From the NCBI GenBank assembly GCA_041569895.1, contig JBFFXF010000068.1, positions 1 through 30,025 of the forward strand: DNA of 30,025 bases. Direction: 5' to 3'. The translations under genes were made by a program, and so were the position numbers. The notes below the pieces were generated by a model. The model did no database searches. It saw only the letters and a program-made list of their open reading frames with translations, and was not told where the DNA came from. Origin of the DNA: JBFFXF01 sp041569895. Its GTDB lineage: Bacteria; Planctomycetota; UBA8108; JACQVS01. This document shows positions 7,376-14,039 of this stretch, in pieces; position 1 is the first letter of the stretch, and each line of letters begins with the position of its first letter.

Positions 7376-7679
7376 CTCGGTCCCGGTCCCGGTCCCGTGC
7401 CCGTCCTCGAGGGCTCTGGTATCGGAGTCCGATGACCGACTCCGATACCGATGGCCGATACGGATTCCGATGCCGATTCCGACTCCGACTCCGACTCCGA
7501 GATCGGAGACCGATTCCGAGATCAGAGGTCCGAGGTCCGAGGTCCGAGATCAGAGATCAGAAGTCAGAGGTCGGGGGTCGGAGACGGGGGGAACCGAGCG
7601 GGCCTCCGCTGGCGAGCACAAGACCAATCCTTTCCTGCGTTCCTTCTGTTTCCTACCTTCCTGGTCGATCCGTTGCAGG
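7376..7679 (-). repeat. Modular intergenic repeat, copy B (reverse orientation)
   Basis: This lies between two convergent genes. On the plus strand it shows a GGTCCC hexamer run (7378-7405), a perfect hairpin (7418-7449), a TCCGAT/TCCGAC hexamer run to about 7505, a heptamer run of AGGTCCG/AGATCAG type to about 7590, and the core in reverse complement. The core signature CGGATCGACCAGGAA is at 7658-7672 on the minus strand. The core ends directly at the TAG stop codon of the downstream minus-strand regulator gene (7680-7682). Confidence 0.85.
7418..7449. repeat. Perfect 12-bp inverted repeat inside copy B
   Basis: GGTATCGGAGTC (7418-7429) and GACTCCGATACC (7438-7449) are exact reverse complements around the loop CGATGACC. 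The same stem and loop recur in copy G at 29960-29991. No U-tract follows on either side. Confidence 0.85.
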
Positions 7680-9524
7680 CTACGTCCGCGGGCTTTCCCT
7701 CTCGATCCCGTACGAGCGGATCTTCTCGTACAGCGTCGATCTGTTGATCCCGAGCACGTCCGCCGCGCGGGCCTTGTTCCAGTTGACGCCGTCGAGGACG
7801 CGCTTGAGGTGGCGGGCCTCGATCTCGGCGAGGGTGCCGAAGACGCGGCGGCCCTCGTCGCGGGCGATCTCGTCGGGGAGGTCCTCGGGATAGATCGTCT
7901 TGCCGTTCGCCATCAGCAGCGCGTTCTGCATCGTGTTGCGCAGCTCGCGGACGTTTCCCGGCCAGGAGTAACCGAGAAGCGCCTCGCGCGCGCGGGGAGA
8001 GATGGTGACGTCCGATGAGGGCGCGTAGAGGCCGAGGAAGTGCTGCGCGATGGCGATGACGTCCTCGACGCGTTCGCGCAGCGGCGGCACGTCGATCTGG
8101 AAGACCTTCAGCCGGTAGAAGAGGTCCTCGCGGAACCGCCCCTCGGTGACCTCCCGGTCGAGCTGCTTGTTGGTCGCGGCGACGACGCGGATGTCGACCG
8201 GGATCGCGTCGTGGCCGCCGAGCCGCTCGACGACGTGGTCCTCGAGCACGCGGAGGATCTTCGCCTGGGTCTGGAGGCTCATGTCGCCGATCTCGTCGAG
8301 GAGCAGCGTGCCGCCGTGCGCCATCTCGAACTTGCCAGGCTTGCCCTCGGGATCGGCGCCGGAGATTCCCGATCGCGGCGCGTAGCCGAAGAGCTCGCTC
8401 TCGAGCAGGTTCTCGGGGATGGCGGCGCAGTTGACCGGGACGAACGGCCCGTCCTTCCTCGGCGACCGGTCGTGGATCGCGCGCGCCACGAGCTCCTTTC
8501 CGGTGCCGCTCTCGCCGATCACGAGCACGGTCATGTCCGACTGCGCGACGCGGCGGATCTTCTTCTGCACGCCGCGCGCCGCCGGGCTGACGCCGACGAG
8601 GCGGTGCTGCTTGCGCAATCTCGACTTCAGCGACAGGTTCTCCTCGTGCACGCGCCGGTAGAGCTGCTCCTTGTCGAGCGCCAGCGAGATGAGGTGCGCG
8701 AGGATGTTGGCGAAGTGGAGATCGGCTCGCGTGAAGGCGCGGGAGCGCCCTCGGTTGTCGAGGTAGAGCACGCCCTGGACGTCCGACTCGCCGAGGATAG
8801 GGACGCACATCGCGGAGCGGATCTTCAGGCGCACGAGGCTGCGCGACTCGTGTCGATCGGGGATGGTCGCGTCGTCGGAGAAGAGGATCGACACCTTGTC
8901 GCGGCGCACGCGGTCGACGATGCTGCGGCTGAACCCGCGGTCGCCGGGCTCGCCGGCGCTGCGCTCCGCGACGATGTCGAGAATCGCGTCGCCGTTGAAG
9001 AGTCCGATGAAAGTTCTGCGGACGTCGAAGAGATCGAACACGAAGCGCAGCGCCGCCTCGAAGAGGCGCTCGCGATCCGGAAGCCGCTGGATGAGCTCGG
9101 CGAAGGCCTGGAGCACCTGGAGCGTCCGCTCATCGCCGTCCGCCACGCCCGCCGGGGCACCGGTCGCCTGCCACTCCGCGAGCGACTCCCGCGGATCGAC
9201 GATCATCTCGTCGTCGTCGTCGATCCCGTCGCCGTCCTCCCGGGAGAAGACCAGACGGTACGCGCCGAGCTCGATCACGTCCCCGTGCTGGAGCGGGTGG
9301 CTGACCACGACGCTCCCGTTGACCCGGACGGGGCTCCTGCCGCCGAGGTCCTGGAGGAAGGGCCTGGCGTCGCGCTCGATGATCACGGCGCTCTGGCGCG
9401 AAACGGTCTCGTCGTCCAGAATGACGTCCATGGTGTTGTCCCGGCCGATGGTCACGGGGAGCTCTCCGAAGCGCAGCTCGCGCCGCTCGTGGGATCGACC
9501 GTTCTGGATCTCCAGGACGAACAT
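7680..9524 (-). CDS. FHA-GAF-AAA+-Fis transcriptional regulator (NtrC-like, altered GAFTGA loop)
   Basis: 614 residues. An FHA phosphothreonine-binding domain lies at about 24-92 (GRDN 27-30, SRQSA 42-46), an Asp-rich linker near 101-106, a GAF domain at about 150-290, an AAA+ sigma-54 interaction domain at about 310-545, and a Fis-type helix-turn-helix at about 570-610 (WNKARAADVLGINRSTLYEK). Walker A is GESGTGKE (337-344) and Walker B GTLLLDEIGD (405-414). Where sigma-54 activators carry GAFTGA, this one reads SGISGA (385-390) in an insert-like loop YAPRSGISGADPEGKPG. It may therefore not open sigma-54 complexes in the usual way. The FHA domain suggests control by Ser/Thr kinases. It is divergent from the TPR lipoprotein at 9663, a possible target. 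Confidence 0.93.
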   Translation of the reverse strand: MFVLEIQNGRSHERRELRFGELPVTIGRDNTMDVILDDETVSRQSAVIIERDARPFLQDLGGRSPVRVNGSVVVSHPLQHGDVIELGAYRLVFSREDGDGIDDDDEMIVDPRESLAEWQATGAPAGVADGDERTLQVLQAFAELIQRLPDRERLFEAALRFVFDLFDVRRTFIGLFNGDAILDIVAERSAGEPGDRGFSRSIVDRVRRDKVSILFSDDATIPDRHESRSLVRLKIRSAMCVPILGESDVQGVLYLDNRGRSRAFTRADLHFANILAHLISLALDKEQLYRRVHEENLSLKSRLRKQHRLVGVSPAARGVQKKIRRVAQSDMTVLVIGESGTGKELVARAIHDRSPRKDGPFVPVNCAAIPENLLESELFGYAPRSGISGADPEGKPGKFEMAHGGTLLLDEIGDMSLQTQAKILRVLEDHVVERLGGHDAIPVDIRVVAATNKQLDREVTEGRFREDLFYRLKVFQIDVPPLRERVEDVIAIAQHFLGLYAPSSDVTISPRAREALLGYSWPGNVRELRNTMQNALLMANGKTIYPEDLPDEIARDEGRRVFGTLAEIEARHLKRVLDGVNWNKARAADVLGINRSTLYEKIRSYGIERESPRT

Positions 9525-9662
9525 GGCTCCGATCCGACCGTCTCGATCGACCGGCGGGTCGCCATGGCGGCCGCCGGGAATTCAGGGTATGGTTGTCCCT
9601 CGTGGCGCGCCGGGCGCCGCCAGGGCGTGCTGTCGTCTGTCTGTTTTCCGCCGAGAGTGACT

Positions 9663-11591
9663 GTGAGACGTTCCATTAATTCTAATCTCTCGAGCGCTGC
9701 GGCCAAGAGGGTAAAGAGGGGCGCGATTCGCGCCCGGTCTTTCGGGCCGATCCTGCTGCTGGCGCTGGCGGGCGGTTGCATGCTTCCGGTGACCGTACGG
9801 CTGCATTCACGACTCGGCATGGAGGCGTTCGAGGCGGGCGATTACGGACGGGCGATCGATGAGTTCACCACCGCGCTCGAGCGAACCGGCAGGCGGCGCG
9901 CATCCCGCGTCGTCGGCGTGCGACTCGCTCGCGGGCGCGCATCGCTGGCGCTCGCTCGCGCGGCGTTGCCTCCCGCGCCGGAGCCGCTGTCGCTGCGGCC
10001 CGTGGCGATCGGGCTGCCGCCGCCCGGAATCGACGACCGCGACGATCCGCTGCGCATGCTCCACGAGGCGGCCACCGACTTCCAGGCGGCGATCGCCGAC
10101 GCGCCCGAGGGTCACCCGGTGAGACTCGACGCGCTGCGCGAGCTCGCGCTCGTCCGCGAGCTGCAGGGACGGGACACGCTGGCGCAGGATCGCTACCTCG
10201 AGCTGATCAGTCTCGCCCGCGGCGCCGACCCGAAGCAGGAGAAGGAGCGCGCGCTCGTCGCCGTGGCCCGCACGCGACTCGGATGGCTCTCTCTGAAACG
10301 CGTCGCGGCCGGATCGGAGATGGCGGTACTGCGATCCGAGCTCGGTGGCGCCGTGACGGAGGCGCTCCGTTCGTTCGAGGGCGCGCTCTCGATCGATCCC
10401 GGCGACTGGTCGGCGCTGCTCGGCCAGGGGATCTGCCTGACGCGGGTCGGACGCTACGAGGAGGCGTTCGCCGTGCTCAAGAGGTCACTTCTTCTGAGCG
10501 AGTCCCGTGACCGGCGGTCGCCGCTGGCCCGGCTCTACCTCGCGGTCTGCATCGAGGCGCTGCAGGGCCACCAGAGGGAGGCGCTCGACCAGCTGATCCA
10601 GGCGACGGAAGAAGATCCGGACGGCGTGCACCTGGAGCTCTACTCCCACCTCGTGCGCGACCTGGGAGAATACCTGCAGCCCGGCAGTCCGGAGTACCAC
10701 GAGATCTTCAAGGCCCTCGTGGCCTACCGGGGCAATCAGCCGACGTACTGGTCCGAGGTCGAGCTGATTTGCAGGCAGCTGATCGAGCTCGATGACTTCC
10801 CGCTGGGCCTCTCTCAACGCGGGCTCGCCAAGTCGTACGCTCGCACCGGGCGCGTCGCCGATGCCATCGACATGCTCCTCGAGCTGCGGGAGCAGACGGA
10901 GGAGTTCTCGACCATGCTCGACGACACCTTCCCCCCGAACAGCGCCAGCCCGGAGACCATCTACGCTCGCCTCAGGGTGCTCTTCGAGGTGGGCCGGTAC
11001 GTGGAGGTCGAGGAGGCGACGACGCGCGAGCTGCCGGTCGACCCGATCAGCGAGTACTACTACCGCATCCGCGGATTGATCGCCCGCAACCTCTTCGAGC
11101 GCTGGAAGGAGATCGTCGCCCTGAAGCCGGACCTCGGGGACAACGAGCACATCCGGGAGTACTACCTGCTGACGGCCCGGCGCATCCTCTCGGGATACGT
11201 GCACCGCTTCCCGGCAGACGTCGACGCGCACGTGTGTCTCGGAGAGATCCTCGAGGTCACCGGCGACGCCGAGGCGGCTCTCGAGCACTACTGCACGGCG
11301 GTGAGCGTGGCGCCGCGACACGCGCGGGTCTTCTCGCTGCTCCGGGGGCTGCACTCCGGCTCGTCACTCGATGACACGCAACGCATGATAGCGTGGAAGA
11401 GCCTGAAGACCTACGACGGGCCGGACGCGGAGCTCAGGCAGTACGTCCGCGAGGTCCTCGAGGCGCACCGGAAGAACGCCGCAAGATTCTGCCGCGGCTG
11501 CGGGCGGCAGGCGCGCGGCGGCGAGCCGCTCTGTCTTCTCTGCGGCGCGGCGGTCGGCGCCGTCGAGGCCGCCGCGGTGGTCGAGCGCTGA
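9663..11591 (+). CDS. TPR-repeat lipoprotein with a C-terminal zinc ribbon
   Basis: About 642 residues from a GTG at 9663; an in-frame GTG at 9657 is equally possible, and GAG lies about seven bases upstream of the first. A basic N-terminus leads to a hydrophobic segment ending LALAGGC, an imperfect lipobox. TPR-like helices run through the protein, clearest as MEAFEAGDYGRAIDEFTTAL, LGQGICLTRVGRYEEAFAVL and LGEILEVTGDAEAALEHY. The C-terminus has CRGCG ... CLLCG, a two-knuckle zinc ribbon near residues 610-630. No enzyme motif is present. It is divergent from the FHA regulator, with about 138 bases between them in which I could not settle a promoter. A frame continues far upstream but lies antisense to the regulator and is not coding. 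The function is unknown; a scaffold role is likely. Confidence 0.82.
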   Translation: MRRSINSNLSSAAAKRVKRGAIRARSFGPILLLALAGGCMLPVTVRLHSRLGMEAFEAGDYGRAIDEFTTALERTGRRRASRVVGVRLARGRASLALARAALPPAPEPLSLRPVAIGLPPPGIDDRDDPLRMLHEAATDFQAAIADAPEGHPVRLDALRELALVRELQGRDTLAQDRYLELISLARGADPKQEKERALVAVARTRLGWLSLKRVAAGSEMAVLRSELGGAVTEALRSFEGALSIDPGDWSALLGQGICLTRVGRYEEAFAVLKRSLLLSESRDRRSPLARLYLAVCIEALQGHQREALDQLIQATEEDPDGVHLELYSHLVRDLGEYLQPGSPEYHEIFKALVAYRGNQPTYWSEVELICRQLIELDDFPLGLSQRGLAKSYARTGRVADAIDMLLELREQTEEFSTMLDDTFPPNSASPETIYARLRVLFEVGRYVEVEEATTRELPVDPISEYYYRIRGLIARNLFERWKEIVALKPDLGDNEHIREYYLLTARRILSGYVHRFPADVDAHVCLGEILEVTGDAEAALEHYCTAVSVAPRHARVFSLLRGLHSGSSLDDTQRMIAWKSLKTYDGPDAELRQYVREVLEAHRKNAARFCRGCGRQARGGEPLCLLCGAAVGAVEAAAVVER

Positions 11592-11609
11592 AGGCAGCCG
11601 GACGCGGGC

Positions 11610-11674
11610 AAAAAAAAAGACCCAACCCGATTAGGGGGATTTGATGGGGAATCTCGGGTCGGGTCGATGGGTCT
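11610..11674 (-). terminator. Intrinsic terminator, minus strand
   Basis: AGACCCA (11618-11624) pairs exactly with TGGGTCT (11668-11674), with an inner stem ACCCGA / TCGGGT. On the minus strand the stem is followed at once by nine T (11618-11610, the first also pairing). Read in plus direction there is no T-tract, so it does not terminate the lipoprotein gene ending at 11591. Confidence 0.75.
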
Positions 11675-11870
11675 CGGTTGCCGCGTCGGTGGTGTGCGGG
11701 CTGCCGGACAAGGCGACGCAAAGCGCGTCTGCGCAATGCGGGACACTCCGAGAGCCGCGCGCCCAGTCGAAGTCGAGTGCGATCAGTCGATCGCGCGCCC
11801 GCGGCCCGTGCTCGCAAAGGCTGACCGCGAGCGAGTTGTTTCGAGAGTCGAAAAAGACCGTCGTTCCTTC
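11610..11870 (-). ncRNA. Candidate structured non-coding RNA 1 (about 260 nt)
   Basis: A TTGACA-type promoter and a strong intrinsic terminator bracket about 260 bases on the minus strand with no plausible protein. Local hairpins are visible, for example GACGC-GCTTT-GCGTC and CGATC-GACT-GATCG. I looked for hallmarks of RNase P RNA, tmRNA, and the SRP RNA S-domain and did not find them. The family is unknown. The alternative is a long antisense or leader transcript, but no gene on the minus strand lies downstream for it to lead into. Confidence 0.45.
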
Positions 11871-11875
11871 AGACG

Positions 11876-11908
11876 ATTTTATGCTATAGGTTTTTGTTCG
11901 GGTGTCAA
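11876..11908 (-). promoter_or_regulatory. Promoter of candidate ncRNA 1
   Basis: On the minus strand a consensus TTGACA lies at 11908-11903. Downstream is TATAGCATAAAAT, offering TATAGC (14-base spacing), CATAAA (19) or TAAAAT (21) as the -10; none sits at 17, so the exact box is uncertain. T-rich sequence just upstream resembles an UP element. Confidence 0.45.
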
Positions 11909-11971
11909 CCGCAAAAACACCCGCAAAAACCCCGCCGCGCCCCGCGACGGAGCTCGCTCGAGGCGGTACGC

Positions 11972-11998
11972 TTGAAAACTCGCGGCGCGTGCCATAAT
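11972..11998 (+). promoter_or_regulatory. Possible promoter of the small lipoprotein gene
   Basis: TTGAAA (11972-11977) and CATAAT (11993-11998) are 15 bases apart, short of ideal; shifting the -35 by two bases (GCTTGA) gives 17. It would produce a leader of roughly 115 bases before the ATG at 12122. Confidence 0.4.
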
Positions 11999-12121
11999 GC
12001 TGGACGCGAAGGAATGACGATCACGGAATGACGCTGTCACGGCGCAAGTGCGACCCGGAGCGACGGACACGAGCGCCGATTGACGCGAGTATCGAGTGAC
12101 ACGAGCAAGGACACGAGCCCG

Positions 12122-12793
12122 ATGAACCGACCCACGTTGCCCCGACCGGCGCCCGCGCGCAGGCGCGAGCGATCCGCCCGGGCGACCACCGGCCGCCAGG
12201 CCGCGTGGGCGCTCTCACTGACCCTCGCTCTCGGGCTCGCCGCGTGCAACAGCGAGCCGACAAATCACGACGGCGGAGTCGTCGGCGTCCCCGTCGCGCC
12301 CCCGGGCGGCTCGCACTCCACCGCCACGCCGGGACGAACGGAAGCCAAACCAGTCCAGGTCTCGAAGCCCGAGACCGACAGCGAGGCGCTCCTCGCCGAG
12401 TTTCGCGCCGCGATCGACGCCTGGGTCGCGGCCCTCGACGCCGACGATGCCGAGACCCTGCAGTCGTTCACCGTCACGGACGAGTTCCTCGAGGACAACC
12501 TCACGCCCGGCAGCTCGCGCATCCTCTCCGGGACGCTGGTCGCCAAGAATCGACACGTCATCACGGAGCTTCGCAAGATCGCCAGCGGCAAGGACGTCAG
12601 GGTCCTCGGCTGGACGCCGGGCAAGCCGTCTCACACCCAGGTGGGGAGCTCGATCTTCGTCAACAGCGTGTTGATCATCCCGGCGTCCCTGGTGGAGATC
12701 TCGATCGGCGGCATCCCCGTCGAGCTCGAGTTCCGTCAGGCGGTTCGGACCGACGGGGCGTGGCGGGTGCTCGAGGTCAAGGTCAAGAGCTGA
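12122..12793 (+). CDS. Small lipoprotein of unknown function
   Basis: 223 residues from the ATG at 12122. A twin-arginine-free basic N-terminus (ARRRERSARATTGR) leads to a hydrophobic stretch ending LGLAAC, a good lipobox, so the mature protein should be lipid-anchored outside the cytoplasmic membrane. A Pro/Gly/Thr-rich linker follows, then a compact alpha+beta domain (about 95-223; LLAEFRAAIDAWVAALDADD near its start, then beta strands to the C-terminus) whose pattern recalls NTF2/SnoaL-like folds. That fold suggestion is weak. An upstream in-frame TTG at 12080 would add an unlikely leader. Its last 11 bases overlap the tail of the convergent gene ending at 12783. Confidence 0.75.
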   Translation: MNRPTLPRPAPARRRERSARATTGRQAAWALSLTLALGLAACNSEPTNHDGGVVGVPVAPPGGSHSTATPGRTEAKPVQVSKPETDSEALLAEFRAAIDAWVAALDADDAETLQSFTVTDEFLEDNLTPGSSRILSGTLVAKNRHVITELRKIASGKDVRVLGWTPGKPSHTQVGSSIFVNSVLIIPASLVEISIGGIPVELEFRQAVRTDGAWRVLEVKVKS

Positions 12794-13262
12794 CCGGCGC
12801 CGAATCCGGGCTCACGAGCTGCCAGAAGACGCCCGATCCCACCATCAGCAGCTCGAGCTCGACGCCGTCGCCGGCCGGGACGAAGGGGAAGAGAAGCGTC
12901 TCGAGCAGGTAGTAGACGAGCGTCAGCACGGCCGTGCGCGTGACCAGGCGCCGCCATCGTGGCACCTCGTCCGGGCGCGCCGGCGGCGGCGGGGCTGCGT
13001 GTGGCCCGCGGCGCCGGGGCGAGCAGTCGGCTCGCGTGCAGGGCAGCTCGTAGTACCAGCCGAACCCGGGCAGCCGGACGACGCTCTCGAGGCAGTCGAT
13101 GACGAAGAGGAGCGTCAGGGCGTTGAGGAAGATCACCAGGCCGATCTCCAGCCCGGCGAACGCCCCGAGGGTGGGCGCGACCGACGGCCAGAGCCGCAGG
13201 GCGAGACAGTCGAGCACGACGACGGCGGCGACAACCACGCCGACCTTGAGGACTTCACGCAT
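12783..13262 (-). CDS. Small membrane protein of unknown function
   Basis: 159 residues from the ATG at 13262. There are hydrophobic helices at about 4-20 (LKVGVVVAAVVVLDCLALRLW), 30-55 (FAGLEIGLVIFLNALTLLFVI) and 105-125 (TAVLTLVYYLLETLLFPFV). A Cys-containing, Pro/Arg-rich loop (YYELPCTRADC, then PPPPARPDEVPRW) separates the second and third. The family is not recognised. A longer frame reaches 13376 but adds a basic stretch with no hydrophobic character, and the 13262 start gives a clean membrane N-terminus. Its end overlaps the convergent lipoprotein gene by 11 bases. No clear ribosome site. Confidence 0.65.
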   Translation of the reverse strand: MREVLKVGVVVAAVVVLDCLALRLWPSVAPTLGAFAGLEIGLVIFLNALTLLFVIDCLESVVRLPGFGWYYELPCTRADCSPRRRGPHAAPPPPARPDEVPRWRRLVTRTAVLTLVYYLLETLLFPFVPAGDGVELELLMVGSGVFWQLVSPDSAPVSS

Positions 13263-13374
13263 GCTGGCTCGGTCTCCGCGTCTTTCAGGCCGCCGTCCGG
13301 CGGCCGGGAGCAATCCTACCACGCGGAGGCAGCGGCAGCGCGGGTCGCGGGGAAGGCGGGGGAGCGCGGAGGGC

Positions 13375-13410
13375 AAAAAAAAAGGACGTCTCAGAGGAGT
13401 TAAGACGCCC
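13375..13410 (-). terminator. Intrinsic terminator, minus strand
   Basis: On the minus strand GGGCGTCT (13410-13403) pairs with AGACGTCC (13391-13384) with one G-T pair and an 11-base loop, followed at once by nine T (13383-13375). It ends whatever is transcribed leftward from the AT-rich region to its right. Confidence 0.8.
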
Positions 13411-13559
13411 TTAGAAAAGAAGTGAAGAGAAAAATGAAGAAATGTCGCGGTTATTATGTCCCAGCTGGTCGCTTTCGCAACTGCTAAGTTATCGGTCCCT
13501 TTCAGGAGGAAGTGACTCGATTTATCCGCAACCAGAGTGCACTCTCCAGGACCACTGTG
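13375..13559 (-). ncRNA. Candidate structured non-coding RNA 2 (about 185 nt)
   Basis: A consensus-like promoter at 13593-13565 and the T9 terminator at 13410-13375 define a transcript of about 183-185 bases with no credible reading frame. It can form a long-range stem (GTTGCGG at 13532-13526 with CCGCGAC at 13450-13444, minus strand), a GTTGC-GAAA-GCGAC hairpin with a GNRA loop, and a hairpin within AGAGTGCACTCT. The size is in the range of 6S RNA, but I cannot show the 6S central bubble, so the family is left open. The strong promoter suggests abundant expression. Confidence 0.55.
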
Positions 13560-13628
13560 CGAATAAGGTATCCAGAGCGCCCCTCCTTGTCAACAGCGAT
13601 TTTCCATTTTTTCAACAGGTTTTCCACA
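13522..13628. other. AT-rich island with DnaA-box-like 9-mers
   Basis: Against the consensus TTATNCACA, TTATCCGCA (13522-13530) and TTTTCCACA (13620-13628) each differ at one position; TTGTCAACA (13587-13595) and TTTTCAACA (13609-13617) differ at two. They sit in unusually AT-rich sequence. No dnaA, dnaN or similar gene is in the window, and the same bases serve as the -35 and UP region of candidate ncRNA 2, so origin function is only a possibility. Confidence 0.3.
13565..13593 (-). promoter_or_regulatory. Strong promoter of candidate ncRNA 2
   Basis: On the minus strand TTGACA (13593-13588) and TACCTT (13570-13565) are exactly 17 bases apart. Upstream of the -35 are phased A-tracts (GTTGAAAAAATGGAAAATC) typical of an UP element. 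Confidence 0.65.
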
Positions 13629-13816
13629 GGCGCCTTAAGTCCCGGATGCCGGGACGATTACGATGCGGCGGTGGGTGCTCTCGCCGCCCCCCGTGACGGG
13701 AAACGCGACAGCCCCACCGGGCCGCCGCGCGACGCCGAACACGCCCGGAGCCGCTGACCTCGGGCGCCTTACCGCCCGCCTCCCGGGCCGGCTTCCCTTC
13801 CGAGTATGCCCTCGCT

Positions 13817-13845
13817 TTGAAAGGTCCCGGAAGGCGTTGTAACCT
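13817..13845 (+). promoter_or_regulatory. Possible promoter of clpC
   Basis: TTGAAA (13817-13822) and TAACCT (13840-13845) are 17 bases apart, giving a leader of about 190 bases before the clpC start. I found no CIRCE-type heat-shock operator. The rest of 13629-14039 holds no supportable gene. Confidence 0.4.
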
Positions 13846-14039
13846 TCTCCGGCGTCTGCGCGACCAGCCGGGGAGGCGCTCCGGGGCCGCGACGTCCCAC
13901 CTGTCGAAGTCATGGTGAGCTCCTGAGCGGGCGTTCCCGCGCGATGCGTCCCGGCGCGATCCGTCCCAGCGCCATCGCGTGCGAGCGCCGTCGGGGAGGC
14001 ACGTGGAGAGAACGGTGCGCAGGAAAGGAACGTCGAACC

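Noticed and set aside
8040..9662. Upstream extension of the TPR lipoprotein frame
   Set aside because: It lies antisense to the FHA-GAF-AAA+ regulator and would bury the signal peptide in the middle of the protein.
11610..11870. RNase P RNA, tmRNA or SRP RNA
   Set aside because: None of the short invariant sequences of these RNAs could be found in the transcript, so the family was left open.
13535..13545. CIRCE heat-shock operator for clpC
   Set aside because: Only a GAGTGCACTC palindrome is present; the TTAGCACTC half-site, spacing and partner are missing, and it lies inside candidate ncRNA 2.
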